The notes beneath the pieces were generated by a model. That model ran no database searches, was not told where the DNA came from, and worked only from the letters and a program-made list of their open reading frames with translations. Made by a program: the position numbers and the translations under genes. Of a stretch of DNA of 64,000 bases, positions 1 through 10,900 are shown piece by piece. This DNA is from Pedobacter frigiditerrae (lineage in GTDB: Bacteria > Bacteroidota > Bacteroidia > Sphingobacteriales > Sphingobacteriaceae): contig NZ_SJSK01000005.1 of assembly GCF_004331645.1 (NCBI RefSeq), positions 62,001 to 126,000 on the forward strand. The letters are read 5' to 3'. The first letter of the stretch is position 1. The number at the start of each line of letters is the position of its first letter.

Positions 1-489
1 ATGAATAGGCTCAATGTACAAACCGAGGCGGAGGAATGCGTTCAGGATGTTTTCATTGGAATATGGCGTAGAAGAGAATCGATTGTCGTTACCCATAACC
101 TTGGCGCTTACCTTTCGGCTGCCATCAGAAATCAGGTACTCAATAGGTTGGCACAACGCTATACTAAAAAACATAATCCCGAGTTCCGACCGCAAAAAGA
201 TTTGGCCTATGAAACAGCGGACTCAGGAATTTTAGCAAAAGATCTTTTGGCCCTTGTCGAAAATACCGTTTCTATACTTCCCGAAAAATGCCAAATGATC
301 TACCGTTTGAGCCGAATGGATGGAAAGAGTAACAAGACCATTGCCTCCGAGCTTAATATCAGTGAAAAAACGGTAGAGGGTCATATCACAAAGGCGATTC
401 AGGCCATTCGCAAACGTTTATCATCCGATATTACAATCATCCTTTGGACCACATTGGAATGGTATGTCAATTCCAAAATAAAAAATTGA
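1..489 (+). CDS. ECF RNA polymerase sigma factor, 5'-truncated by window edge
   Basis: This is the C-terminal part of a sigma-70 family ECF factor of the kind that directs RNA polymerase to nutrient-uptake operons in Bacteroidota. The visible part opens inside region 2 (VQDVFIGIW, a conserved core-binding helix) and contains a full region 4 helix-turn-helix (NKTIASELNISEKTVEGHITKA). A complete protein of this family is about 180-200 residues, so some 30-50 N-terminal residues lie left of the window and the ATG at base 1 is not the real start. It is followed 68 bases later by a FecR anti-sigma gene and then by a SusC with an STN domain, the standard order for a surface-signalling unit. It presumably transcribes the 1.9-7.8 kb operon when released by FecR. 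Confidence 0.92.
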   Translation: MNRLNVQTEAEECVQDVFIGIWRRRESIVVTHNLGAYLSAAIRNQVLNRLAQRYTKKHNPEFRPQKDLAYETADSGILAKDLLALVENTVSILPEKCQMIYRLSRMDGKSNKTIASELNISEKTVEGHITKAIQAIRKRLSSDITIILWTTLEWYVNSKIKN

Positions 490-557
490 AAAATAATTGA
501 TACCAAAGCAAGGGTAACATCAAAATGTCTTGACTTAGTAGGAAAACAGACTTATAG

Positions 558-1688
558 ATGAAGCCCATGATCAGCCAGTCCGAACTTGAAGAACTTGCGT
601 ACAAATATCAAATTGGAACCATTACGGCAGCAGAAAAGTTATTGCTTGACGAATGGTACGGTGCCCATGATGATAGTTTTTTTTACCATAGTGATGAACG
701 CGGTATTGTTCAACATCGGATGTGGAACGATATCCGTAATGCCATAAGCAAAAAAAGAAAGTTAAAGCTCTGGCCCAAACTGGTTGCAGCGGCCTGCATC
801 GTCTTAATTAGCGGTGTTGCATTATATTTTACCTCAAAAGATAAAGTGTCAAGTGAAACCATATTCACAGGTACCCTAAAAGACATCAACCCGGGTAGTA
901 ATAAGGCCATTCTCGTTCTTTCAGACGGAAAGCGTATAGACCTGACCACCTCAAACGGTGGCAACATTGCATATCAGTCTGGTACGGAGATCAAAAAACT
1001 TAATGGTGGTACATTGGAATATACTTCAAGTAACTCCGAAATTAAAAAAGCGGGTACGGGCTTTAATACCATTGAGACACCGGTTGGTGGAGAATACAAA
1101 TTAATCCTCCCCGATGGCTCAATGATATGGCTAAATTCCAGTTCGTCACTACGCTATCCTGTCAGCTTTGACAATAGAGAAACCAGAGAGGTAGAACTCA
1201 AGGGAGAAGCATATTTCGAGATTGCAAAGAACCCGTCCCATCCCTTCATCGTGCGCTCAAGAACACAAAAAATAACCGTACTTGGCACCCACTTCAACGT
1301 CAACAGCTATGATGATGAGCCCGAAACCAATACCGCTCTCCTTGAAGGTGCAATCAGCCTTTTCAATGGATCTATAAGTAAAAAATTGGAGCCAGGAGAG
1401 CGTTCCGTAAATAATGGAAAGGATATCAAGATTACCAAGGCTAATTTAAGCCAGGATATTGCATGGAAGAATGGATATTTTGAATTTCAGGAAACCGATC
1501 TAAAGACAGTAATGCGGCAGATCTCAAGATGGTACGGTCTTAGGGTATCGTATTCTGGGAAAATGCCTACGAAACGCTTTACAGGAAAGATCGGCAGGGA
1601 GCTCAAACTTTCAAGTGCACTTAAAATACTTCGGTACTTTGAGGTAAACTTCACTGTATCGGATAACGATATTTATATCAACAACTAA
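558..1688 (+). CDS. FecR family anti-sigma factor
   Basis: This is an inner-membrane anti-sigma factor that holds the upstream ECF sigma factor and releases it when the outer-membrane SusC/TonB receptor binds substrate. The 376 residues show a cytoplasmic N-terminal part (about 1-70), one membrane helix (about 72-92), a periplasmic FecR domain with the typical TPVGGEYKLILPDGS stretch (about residues 172-190) and a C-terminal DUF4974-type domain (about 310-376, FQETDLKTVMRQISRWYG). The length is normal. It is co-oriented with the sigma gene before it and the STN-bearing SusC after it, which supports the signalling assignment. The ATG at 558 is preceded by only a weak ribosome site, as is normal in this phylum. 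Confidence 0.93.
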   Translation: MKPMISQSELEELAYKYQIGTITAAEKLLLDEWYGAHDDSFFYHSDERGIVQHRMWNDIRNAISKKRKLKLWPKLVAAACIVLISGVALYFTSKDKVSSETIFTGTLKDINPGSNKAILVLSDGKRIDLTTSNGGNIAYQSGTEIKKLNGGTLEYTSSNSEIKKAGTGFNTIETPVGGEYKLILPDGSMIWLNSSSSLRYPVSFDNRETREVELKGEAYFEIAKNPSHPFIVRSRTQKITVLGTHFNVNSYDDEPETNTALLEGAISLFNGSISKKLEPGERSVNNGKDIKITKANLSQDIAWKNGYFEFQETDLKTVMRQISRWYGLRVSYSGKMPTKRFTGKIGRELKLSSALKILRYFEVNFTVSDNDIYINN

Positions 1689-1762
1689 CCTTTATCATTA
1701 ACCTAAACCAGACCACATGAGAGAAAACGTACATTAACCAATTTGACTGAGGAATCAAAAAA

Positions 1763-1793
1763 CCGCAGGGGCTCTTCGAACTTCCACCTGCGG
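1763..1793 (+). promoter_or_regulatory. hairpin in the fecR-susC leader
   Basis: CCGCAGG (1763-1769) and CCTGCGG (1787-1793) form a perfect 7-bp stem with a 17-base loop in the 202-base gap between fecR and susC. A second weaker pairing, CCTTGG near 1802 with CCAAGG near 1839, follows. There is no T-run after either, so this is more likely a leader structure or processing site than a terminator. It may separate low-level regulator expression from high susC expression; that is inference. Confidence 0.4.
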
Positions 1794-1890
1794 CCGTGAG
1801 GCCTTGGCTAAATCCCTTTCGACGCTTTGGTATATTCCAAGGACGTCCTGCTATTAAAAAAGATCAATTAACCAAAACCAAACAAAAGTA

Positions 1891-4800
1891 ATGAATTTTT
1901 ACACAAAGGCAGGGGCTGTATTCGCTATGCGATTTTTAGACGATCCCCAATTCAAAAAAAGGCTGATCATGAGAATTAACCTAACATTTTTTATCGTCCT
2001 GGCCTTTCTTGCCCAGATCAGTGCAAAAGGGTTTTCCCAGATCACCATTAAGGCCAGGAACATTTCGGTAAAGGAGATCATCGGGATTATCGAGAAACAG
2101 TCCACGTATGTTTTCCTCTACGATGATGCCAATCTGGTAAAGGGAAAGGTTAACCTGGATATTAAGGGGGCTAGCATTGAAGCTGCCCTTTCCGAGGGAC
2201 TAAGGGGAACTGGCATATCCTACACCATCATTGAAAATAGCGTACTGTTGAAAAAATCCGAGCCTACCATAATTGAAAGGATCAAACAAATATTCAGCGT
2301 GGGAAGGGATATTGAATTTAAGATCGCCGGGGACGACGGACAGACGCTTATTGGGGCAACGTTGAAGACTAACCGGTCAAACCTGATTTATATGAGCGAC
2401 ATTAATGGTATTTTTCACTTGAAGGACATTGAGGATAATACCATTCTGGAAATTTCATTTATCGGTTATGAGACGCGTACAATTAAGGCAAGCGAGGTCA
2501 AAAGCCTCGTGGTACTTAAGAAGTCCAATGTAAATCTTGAGGAGGTGGTGATCAATAAAGGGTACTATACCACAAGCAAAAAACTCAATACCGGATCTGC
2601 CGTACAAGTGACAGCAAAGGAACTGGAAAGACAACCGCTTACCAATCCAATTACGGCACTTCAGGGACTCGTTCCGGGAATGTACATCAGGCAGGCATCT
2701 GGGGTTTCTGGCTCTCTGAATACCGTACTCATCAGAGGCAGGAGTTCGCTGAACTCAGGGGTTGTACCGCTGTACATCCTTGACGGGGTACCGTTCAATG
2801 GAAGAGCGGTTGATAGCCAGATTGGCACCGGGGGAAACCTAATAGGTGGACAAGCCAATGGGGCCACCGATCCGATGAGCGTACTGAACCCTTTGGATAT
2901 CGAGAGTATTACCGTACTCAAGGATGCTGATGCAACGGCTATTTATGGTTCCCGTGGTTCCAACGGCGTGGTACTCATTACCACGAAAAAGGCAAAGGCA
3001 GGAACAACAAATTTGAGTGCAAACTTTCAGAGGGGTTTTGGCAAAGTCGTCAAACAAATGGAGCTTTTACCCTTAAACGATTATCTGGCACTTCGCCGCA
3101 AGGCCTTTGCCAATGACAACCGTACACCTACGGCAGCCATTGCCCCGGATCTCATGCTATGGAGCCAGAGCTCGGGAACGGATTATCAGGATATGCTCAT
3201 CGGCAATACCTCACAGATAACAGATGCCTCAGTCTCCCTTGGTGCTGCCACCAACAAATCATCAATACTTGTTGGGGGAACCTACCATGATGAGCTTTCC
3301 ATACTATATGGCGGAAAGGGATACAAGAGAGGGACGATAAATCTATCGGCATCTACCAGCTCTGCTGATGATAGGTTGAAGATCACCATTGGCGGAAATC
3401 TTTCCTTTGGGAAAAACAACATGCCGGGAGGCGATTATACATCCTCGTTGTATGGCATACCGCAGAACTATCCACTTTATGATGCCTTGGGCAAGCTGTT
3501 TTGGGTAACCAACTTTGCCAATCCAATTGCAACATCAAAACAGGTATTCACAAATGATAACACCAATATTAACCTAAGTACAAACATTTCCTACAAGATT
3601 ATTGATGAACTGACCTTCAGGACAAATCTTGGATACAACAAGATTGAACAGGACCAGACCTTTCAGGCTGGTGCCAGCACCCTCAATCCGCTGTCCAGCA
3701 CTCCGGTTTCCGTAGGGTTATATGCAACAAGCAATACACAGGCCATAGTTGCAGAGCCGCAACTGGATTATTCGAAGAAGATAGGCAGGGGTACCTTGAG
3801 CCTTTCAACGGGAGGAACGTGGCAGGGAACAAATTTCGAACAACCCTACCTCATTCAGGCCAATACCTTTGCCTCAGAGACGCTTCTTGGCACCTTTAGC
3901 AATGCGGCAAACATCACTACCGCAGTTGCACTCACATCACAATACAGATACCTTTCATTCTTCGGCAGGGCAAACTACAGTTTCGAGGAAAAATATGTAA
4001 TCAATGCCACTTTTCGCAGGGATGGTTCCTCGAGGTTCGGGCCGAACAATAAATTCGGAAACTTTGGCTCAGTGGGGGCTGCCTGGGTATTTTCCGATGA
4101 GAAATTCTTCAAAAAACTCTCTTTCCTTTCATTTGGAAAACTTAGGGCAAGTTATGGCATTACCGGAAATGACCAGATTGACAACTATGGTTACTCGGAT
4201 ACCTACACCAGTACATCATCAAGTTATGGCGGAAATCCTGGTTTCTATCCAACAAGGATTGCAAATCCCGACTATAGCTGGGAAACCAACAAAAAATTCG
4301 AGATAGCCCTTGAGCTAGGGTTTCTCAAGGACAGGATTACCTTTACCCCTGCTTTCTACCGAAACCGTTCAGACAACATGATCGTGAGGACTACCCCCCT
4401 TCCGGGGCAAAGCGGTTTCAGTTCGTATGTAACCAATCTGGATGCCCTTGTTCAAAATCAGGGCTTTGAGCTGGAGCTCAGGGTAAAGGCCATTAAGAGC
4501 AAAGAGGTAAATTGGGATTTGAACTTTAATATTACCAGGACAAGAAGCGAACTTAAGAACCTTCCAGCATCCCTGAATACATTATATGCCAACACCTATC
4601 AGGTTGGTCAGCCGATCAGCACTTTCATTGGCTATCATTTTCTGGGCTTTGAGAACGGAGTGGCACAGTTTGAGGATAAAAATGGTGATGGAGCAATTAC
4701 AACAGGCCTGACAGGCGATTATTACATCATCGGGCAGCGTGATCCGGAATACTATGGTGGCTTTTCATCTGGACTGAGCTATAAAAGATTCAGGTTGGAT

Positions 4801-5184
4801 CTATTATTCAACTTTACCAAACAGAAAGGATCGCTTCCAATTTCCTATCCAGGAGCCTTAGGTGCACAGCTCGGCAGTTTGGCAGAATCACCCTTTATAC
4901 CAAGTACCACAACAACCACTGCATCCTATACCTCTTATAACAGGTACCTGTTATCGGATGCCATGTACGTTGATGCCTCTTACATCCGCCTAAGGAATGT
5001 TTCCCTCGCCTACTCCCTTCCTGAAAAATGGATAAATACGATAAAGGTACGGCAGGCGTCAGTTTTTGTACGCGGGCAAAACCTTTTGACCATTACCGAC
5101 TACAAGGGACTGGATCCTGAAACGCTATCAGGGGTTCTTCCTCCGCTAAAGATATTCACCGCAGGCCTTCAATGTTCATTCTAA
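1891..5184 (+). CDS. SusC/RagA TonB-dependent outer-membrane receptor with STN domain
   Basis: This is an outer-membrane transporter that takes up oligosaccharides or other large nutrients using TonB energy. Domains in order: signal peptide (about residues 25-50), STN signalling domain (about 52-118, ISVKEIIGIIEKQSTYVF), carboxypeptidase-regulatory-like domain (about 140-215), plug domain with the SusC-typical SILDGVPF-like and DADATAIYGSRGSNGVV stretches (about 235-370), then the beta barrel to the C-terminal aromatic residue (QCSF). The STN domain is what couples such receptors to FecR, matching the two genes upstream. A shorter start at 1969 (MRINLTFF) is possible, but many STN-type SusC proteins carry this longer N-terminus. 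Its stop lies 11 bases before the susD start. The substrate cannot be read from sequence. Confidence 0.96.
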   Translation: MNFYTKAGAVFAMRFLDDPQFKKRLIMRINLTFFIVLAFLAQISAKGFSQITIKARNISVKEIIGIIEKQSTYVFLYDDANLVKGKVNLDIKGASIEAALSEGLRGTGISYTIIENSVLLKKSEPTIIERIKQIFSVGRDIEFKIAGDDGQTLIGATLKTNRSNLIYMSDINGIFHLKDIEDNTILEISFIGYETRTIKASEVKSLVVLKKSNVNLEEVVINKGYYTTSKKLNTGSAVQVTAKELERQPLTNPITALQGLVPGMYIRQASGVSGSLNTVLIRGRSSLNSGVVPLYILDGVPFNGRAVDSQIGTGGNLIGGQANGATDPMSVLNPLDIESITVLKDADATAIYGSRGSNGVVLITTKKAKAGTTNLSANFQRGFGKVVKQMELLPLNDYLALRRKAFANDNRTPTAAIAPDLMLWSQSSGTDYQDMLIGNTSQITDASVSLGAATNKSSILVGGTYHDELSILYGGKGYKRGTINLSASTSSADDRLKITIGGNLSFGKNNMPGGDYTSSLYGIPQNYPLYDALGKLFWVTNFANPIATSKQVFTNDNTNINLSTNISYKIIDELTFRTNLGYNKIEQDQTFQAGASTLNPLSSTPVSVGLYATSNTQAIVAEPQLDYSKKIGRGTLSLSTGGTWQGTNFEQPYLIQANTFASETLLGTFSNAANITTAVALTSQYRYLSFFGRANYSFEEKYVINATFRRDGSSRFGPNNKFGNFGSVGAAWVFSDEKFFKKLSFLSFGKLRASYGITGNDQIDNYGYSDTYTSTSSSYGGNPGFYPTRIANPDYSWETNKKFEIALELGFLKDRITFTPAFYRNRSDNMIVRTTPLPGQSGFSSYVTNLDALVQNQGFELELRVKAIKSKEVNWDLNFNITRTRSELKNLPASLNTLYANTYQVGQPISTFIGYHFLGFENGVAQFEDKNGDGAITTGLTGDYYIIGQRDPEYYGGFSSGLSYKRFRLDLLFNFTKQKGSLPISYPGALGAQLGSLAESPFIPSTTTTTASYTSYNRYLLSDAMYVDASYIRLRNVSLAYSLPEKWINTIKVRQASVFVRGQNLLTITDYKGLDPETLSGVLPPLKIFTAGLQCSF

Positions 5185-5195
5185 CCAACAAAAAA

Positions 5196-6617
5196 ATGAG
5201 AACAGATAAAAAATATAGCTTTTCAGCACTTGCTATGGTTATACTTACCCTGGCAACCTTACTATCTCTTTCCGGATGTAAAAAACTCCTGGAAATAAAA
5301 ACACCATCAAACCAACTCGAGAGCAAAAACATCTACCTGGACTCGGTTTCTGCTCAGGCAACCGTAAATGGGCTTTATACTGTAATGTACAATACAACCT
5401 CGGGCGGAACGGTCGTGACCACCACCTATGGGACTTTCCTGACCACATGTCAGGGACGCTCTGCAGATGAGGTATATGCTCCAGCTTCTACGACTGATGA
5501 ATTCGTAAATAATAGCCTTGTTCCCACTACAGGGCTCGTGAATACGGTTTGGGTTGCACTTTATCAAACTATTTACCAGGCGAATAAAGTAATCGAGGGT
5601 ATGGAGGCTTCCGCGCTATCGCCTACCCTAAAAAGGCAACTTATAGGCGAGGCTAAGTTCTTAAGGGCCTATGCGCATTTTCATCTGGTCAACTTATGGG
5701 GTGATGTTCCACTTATTACAACGACCGAAGTAAGCTTGACCAGCATACAGGGAAGAAATTCTACAGATGTTGTTTATGCACAAATGATCCAAGACTTAAA
5801 AGATGCCCAAGGAGCTTTGTCGACGAATTATAGCTGGTCAGCCAATCTGAGAACGAGGGCGAACAGTTCAGCTGCAACTGCCTTACTTGCAAGAGTCTAT
5901 CTATACAACAAGCAGTATGCACTCGCAGAACAGGAAGCATCAAAAATTATCGCCCAAACGGCACTTTACACTTTGCCAAGTGCGCTGAATACGGTATTCC
6001 TTAAGGCCAGCAATGAGACCATATGGGCATTCAACACCAATCAGTTTGGCTACCCCTTTATTGGCAGGGCATTGCTTCCAACCTCCGCAACGGTCGATCC
6101 AAGCCTTGCGCTAACGCCGTCATTCCTAAGCGCTTTCGAACGGGATGCTACCCGTGCGGATTATGAGGATGATCGTTATGCGGCATGGACTAAAGCGGCA
6201 CCTAGCGGCCTGCGGTATGCGGCTAAATATATTTCCAATACCGCAGCCGCCAATACCGAGTTTCAGGTCGTACTGAGGCTTGCCGAACAGTACCTTATAA
6301 GGGCGGAAGCAAGGATTCAACAGAACAACCTCACTGGCGGAATTTCAGACCTCAACGTGATTAGAACAAGAGCCGGCCTCCACGGAACCTTCGCCACTAC
6401 ACAGGCGGATCTCCTGCTTGCCGTTGAGCATGAGCGCCAAATTGAGCTTTTTCTTGAATATGGAACCAGGTTCTATGACTTGAAGAGAACGGGAAGAATT
6501 GATGCGGTTTTGGGAGCAGTAAAAGGAACAATATGGGGGCCTACCGATGCCCTGTATCCAATACCGACTACGCAGATCAACGCCAATGTGAACCTATCAC
6601 AGAATAAGGGCTATTAA
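5196..6617 (+). CDS. SusD/RagB nutrient-binding lipoprotein
   Basis: This is the surface lipoprotein lid of the SusCD transporter. The start at 5196 is preferred because it gives a clean lipoprotein signal with the lipobox LSLSGC and Cys28 as acylation site; an in-frame ATG at 5172 inside the susC end would add eight residues. The body has the SusD tetratricopeptide-like pattern, including AKFLRAYAHFHLVNLWGDVPLI near residue 150 and the C-terminal HERQIELFLEYGTRFYDLKRTG signature followed by the NKGY end. The length (about 473 residues) is normal. It is directly downstream of its susC and upstream of a secreted thioredoxin. Confidence 0.95.
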   Translation: MRTDKKYSFSALAMVILTLATLLSLSGCKKLLEIKTPSNQLESKNIYLDSVSAQATVNGLYTVMYNTTSGGTVVTTTYGTFLTTCQGRSADEVYAPASTTDEFVNNSLVPTTGLVNTVWVALYQTIYQANKVIEGMEASALSPTLKRQLIGEAKFLRAYAHFHLVNLWGDVPLITTTEVSLTSIQGRNSTDVVYAQMIQDLKDAQGALSTNYSWSANLRTRANSSAATALLARVYLYNKQYALAEQEASKIIAQTALYTLPSALNTVFLKASNETIWAFNTNQFGYPFIGRALLPTSATVDPSLALTPSFLSAFERDATRADYEDDRYAAWTKAAPSGLRYAAKYISNTAAANTEFQVVLRLAEQYLIRAEARIQQNNLTGGISDLNVIRTRAGLHGTFATTQADLLLAVEHERQIELFLEYGTRFYDLKRTGRIDAVLGAVKGTIWGPTDALYPIPTTQINANVNLSQNKGY

Positions 6618-6657
6618 TTTAGATAAATAAAGACTATTAAAATTTAAGGATTATACC

Positions 6658-7785
6658 ATGAAAAAAATCATTTTATTACTTATAACAATCTTTCCGACGG
6701 TCATATATGCCCAACGGGAAGATTTTAAGATAACGGGCTCGTTTAGTTCAAAAGTGGAGGGCAAGGTCCACTACAATTATAGTGAGCGGGGCATTAGTGT
6801 TCAGGACAGCGTAGAGGTTGTGGATGGAAGATACGAGCTTAAGGGCAAGGTATTAGGCATCCAAAAGGCGTATTTTTCTTTCAAGCACAAAGGATCAACC
6901 GATATCAAGCAGGCCTGGAGAGATTCCAGGGTCATCTTCATCGCACCCGGGGACTTCAATATAATTGCCGAGGATTCAATATACAAGGCAAAAATTATTG
7001 GCTCGGAGATAAATACTGAGTATGATGCTTACATGGCGCCACTGAACGGGATAGCAAAAGAGCGAAAACCATTCTGGGACGAGTATATCAAAATCAAGGC
7101 GGCAGACAGAGTGAACAACCCAAGGGCGACAGAGTTGAAGGCCAAAATTGACCAATCTACAAAGGAAAGAGAAGATTTGTTAAGGACATACGTAAGGACA
7201 CACCCAAAATCATACTTTAGTATCGAGGCTGTGAATGAATTGATGGGACCATACGCAGTAGTTGAAAAAGTTGCAGATCTTTGGGCGGGGCTTGACCCCC
7301 AACTAAAGAACAGCTATAATGGCAAAGTTATTAATGCATTATTATCGGGATCCAGGGCCACAGATGTAGGCGCTAAGGCACCGGGTTTTGAACAACCTGA
7401 TACCGCAGGAAAGATGGTTAGGCTCTCCGAAATTAAGGGCAAATATGTGTTTGTAGATTTCTGGGCATCATGGTGCAAGCCGTGCCGTGCGGAGAATCCA
7501 AACGTACTGAAGGCCTACAACACCTACAAAAACAAAAACTTTACCATTGTTGGGATATCAATTGATTTTGAAAAAGACCATGACAAATGGATAAAGGCCA
7601 TAAAGGAAGATGGTATGCCATGGACCCAGCTCCTTTCTCCTGCCAATATAGATAGAGGTGCAATGAAAACTTATGGAGTGCGGGCAATTCCATCGAATTT
7701 TCTAGTTGACCCCAATGGAGTTATTGTAGCAAAAAACCTTCACGGTCCAGAGCTACAGATAAAGCTGGCCAAATTGTTCGAGTAA
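6658..7785 (+). CDS. Secreted TlpA/ResA-type thioredoxin with DUF4369 N-domain
   Basis: This is a periplasmic or surface thiol-disulfide oxidoreductase. It has a signal peptide (about 1-19, ending IYAQ), a DUF4369-type beta domain (about 22-120), a helical linker, and a C-terminal thioredoxin fold of the AhpC/TSA-TlpA type (about 240-375). The redox motif is WCKPC with cysteines at residues 273 and 276, and the cis-proline loop is in RAIPSNFLVDPNG. Such genes very often end ECF/FecR/SusCD operons in Sphingobacteriaceae, though their exact client is unknown. It lies 40 bases after susD and is followed by a strong terminator, so it is probably the last gene of the operon. Confidence 0.92.
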   Translation: MKKIILLLITIFPTVIYAQREDFKITGSFSSKVEGKVHYNYSERGISVQDSVEVVDGRYELKGKVLGIQKAYFSFKHKGSTDIKQAWRDSRVIFIAPGDFNIIAEDSIYKAKIIGSEINTEYDAYMAPLNGIAKERKPFWDEYIKIKAADRVNNPRATELKAKIDQSTKEREDLLRTYVRTHPKSYFSIEAVNELMGPYAVVEKVADLWAGLDPQLKNSYNGKVINALLSGSRATDVGAKAPGFEQPDTAGKMVRLSEIKGKYVFVDFWASWCKPCRAENPNVLKAYNTYKNKNFTIVGISIDFEKDHDKWIKAIKEDGMPWTQLLSPANIDRGAMKTYGVRAIPSNFLVDPNGVIVAKNLHGPELQIKLAKLFE

Positions 7786-7842
7786 GCATTGCTCAACACA
7801 ATGGGCAGCGTTGCACAAGCATAAATTAGGTAGTTAATAATG

Positions 7843-7876
7843 AAAGCATGCTCGGAGGATTCCGGCATGCTTTTTT
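7843..7876 (+). terminator. Rho-independent terminator
   Basis: AAAGCATGC pairs with GCATGCTTT, extended inward by CGGA/TCCG with one bulged T, and is followed by a T-run. It closes the ECF-FecR-SusCD-thioredoxin operon and, because the left arm begins with A residues, could also work for the convergent efflux operon that ends at 7926. Confidence 0.85.
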
Positions 7877-7925
7877 AGTTTATAATAAAATATTCCTTTT
7901 ATGTTTACTTTCTTACTCTTCAATG

Positions 7926-10900
7926 CTATTCTTTAATCTTTTTCCCTTTTGAGAATCTGGCAATCATATTTTCGATAATAAGGTACATACTTGGCACCAC
8001 GAATAGCGTCAAGATCATGGAACTGGTCAATCCACCGATAATTACCCAAGCCATTCCGTTTTTGATTTCAGACGCAGCCCCACTGGCAATAGCTATGGGA
8101 AGCATCCCAAAAATCATCGCCAGGGTGGTCATCAATATCGGTCGTAGCCTTTCCTTTCCGGCTTCTATCAAAGCATCTTTCACCGCATAACCTTCGGCTT
8201 TCAGGTTATTGGTAAAATCCACGATCAAGATAGCATTCTTTGACACAAGCCCCAGGAGCATAATCATCCCGATAATGGTAAAGATGTTCAATGTTTCCAT
8301 GGTAATGGCTAGGATCAGAAATGCACCAACCAGTGCTACCGGTATAGAAAACAATACCACAAAGGGATATACGGCATTTTCGTAAAGAGCCACCATAATC
8401 AGATAAACCAACAGTATTGCAGTAATCAACGCTAGTCCAAGACTACCGAAGGCATCCCCCTGGTTTTTGGAATCACCAAGAAATTCAATGCTGATACCCT
8501 CAGGAACCTTGATAGACTCCGCTTTTTTCTTGATCTCATCACCCACCGTTCCTGTAGGCCTACCCGTTACGTTCGACTGAACGGTAATAGAACCCAAACG
8601 ATCGATACGTTGGAGGGTTGTTTCACCAAGAGCCTCGCTAACCTCAGCAAATTGGTTCAGCAATATCGTTTGTCCCTGCGAATTTATAAAAGGCAGGTTA
8701 CGTACATATTTGATATCTGAACGATTGAACTTATCCAGGCTTACCATGATATTGTACTCATTACCTTCCTGCTTGAACTGGCTTTTATCGCTTCCACTGA
8801 AAGAATTCTGTAGCGTGGCTCCTACTGTACCGGCATTCAATCCCAACATACTCATCTTTTCCCTGTTCAGTTTGATGTCCACCTCAGGTTTTCTGTCCTT
8901 AACAGAAAATTTTACAAATTGGGTACCCGGCACTTCTTCCACAACTTTTTTATAGGCTTCTGCAATCTGACGAACCTGTTTAAGATCTACACCTTTCACT
9001 GCAATTTGTATTGGAGCACTGCTGATATTTCCGGTAATAGATGTTGATGATACCGTAAACTTAGCTCCGGTTATGGCACTGCTAAGCTTTTGTTGAATAA
9101 ATGTTCCGTATTCTTCGGCAGTCATGGTGCGTTTTTTCTTGTCTACCAATGACAGGGTCAGCTCCGCCAGATTGGCATTGCTGTTGGTTCCCGATACGCT
9201 ACCGCTTACAAAACCGATACTGGAAAATACCTTTTGCACTTCAGGCTGTTCTAAAAGAATTTTTTCGGTCTGTTGTACCATCATATTGGTCTTGTATATA
9301 GTTGCTGTTGGTTCAAGCTCCATATTTAGAATCAAGTCACTCTGATCTGCCTTTGGAATGAAAGCCGCACCAATAAAGCCCATTGGAACCAGTGCAACCG
9401 CTCCTATGATTAATAGTATTGTACCTGATAAAAGCCATCTTTTTTTACGGAGTACCTTTTGTAGCAGTTCTCCATAAACTTCTTTAATATTGTCAATGAA
9501 ACGTTCAAAACCAACATTAATTCTTCCCCAAAGCGTATCTTCTCTTAAATGTTCCAATTTACCAAAACGGCTTGCCAAAAGTGGCGTGATGGTAAATGAA
9601 ACAAATAAACTCATCAGTGTAGATATCACTACCACGAGCGAGAATTCACGTAGTATTGAACCAATCATTCCTCCGGCCATAGCCAGCGGAAGAAACACCA
9701 CCACGTCTACCAGGGTAATAGAAAGTGCAGTAAATCCGATCTCGTTACGGCCTTCAAGGGCCGCCTTGCGCCGATCAGACCCCATCTCCATGTGGCGATA
9801 GATATTTTCCAATACCACGATAGAGTCATCCACAAGGATGCCCACAACTAATGATAATGCCATAAGGGTCATCAGGTTCAGCGAAAATCCAAGAAAGTAC
9901 ATTGCAATAAACGTTGGAATAATGGACGCGGGCAATGCTACCAATACAAACATTGAACTCCGGAAACTGTGCAAGAATGCCAGCATTACGATACCTACGA
10001 TAATTACCGCCAGCATTAAATCGAACATTACTGCGTCAGCCGCGTGAAGTGTGTACACACTCTGATCTGTAGAAATATTAAAATTCAATTTTTGTCCCTT
10101 ATATTGTTTTTCAATTTTTTCGAACGCCTTCTTCACCAGTTCACTAACATCAACAGCATTAGCATCACTCTGTTTAATAATCTGAACCCCAATTGATGGA
10201 ATACCGTCAATGTGATTGATAGCCGTAGTCTCGGCTGTCGCATCCACCACTTCGGCAATATCTTTAAGATAAACTACTCCTTGTCCAGGCTGTTGCAGTA
10301 CAATTAATTCCCGCAATTGATCCAACGACTTTACGTTGGCATCATATCGGATAGAAAGCTGCTGGTTCTGTGTCTTTATACTACCTGCAGGGAAAGAAAT
10401 ATTGGCATTATTAATAGCCTGCGTAACTTGTGAAATGGAAAGCCCATAGCTCAGCAGTTTGTTCTGATTGATATTGATTTGTATTTCACGCTTATCCCCA
10501 CCAATTATATTTACCTGACCGACACCAGCCACATTCTGCAATATAGGTTTCAATTGGTTGTCTACAAGATCGTACAGATTACGTGATGCCATATTGGCCG
10601 TAACTCCTGCCTTGATTACTGGTGTTTCTTCTAAGTTTACTTTATTTACCTGTGGCCGCTTAGCATCGTCAGGCAAATCATTCATAGCCTGGTCAGCTTT
10701 ACGCTGTACGTCACGTTCGGCTTTGTCCACGTCTGTTCCGCTCTTGAAGGATATGACTATGATGGAAACACTTTCCTGTGAAGTTGAATTGATTTGGTCA
10801 AGCCCCTCTACAGAAGAAAAAGCATCTTCCAGTTTCTTGGTCACGGTGGTCTGTACCTCAGCTGCCGAGGCACCCGGATATAAGGTACTAATGGTTACAG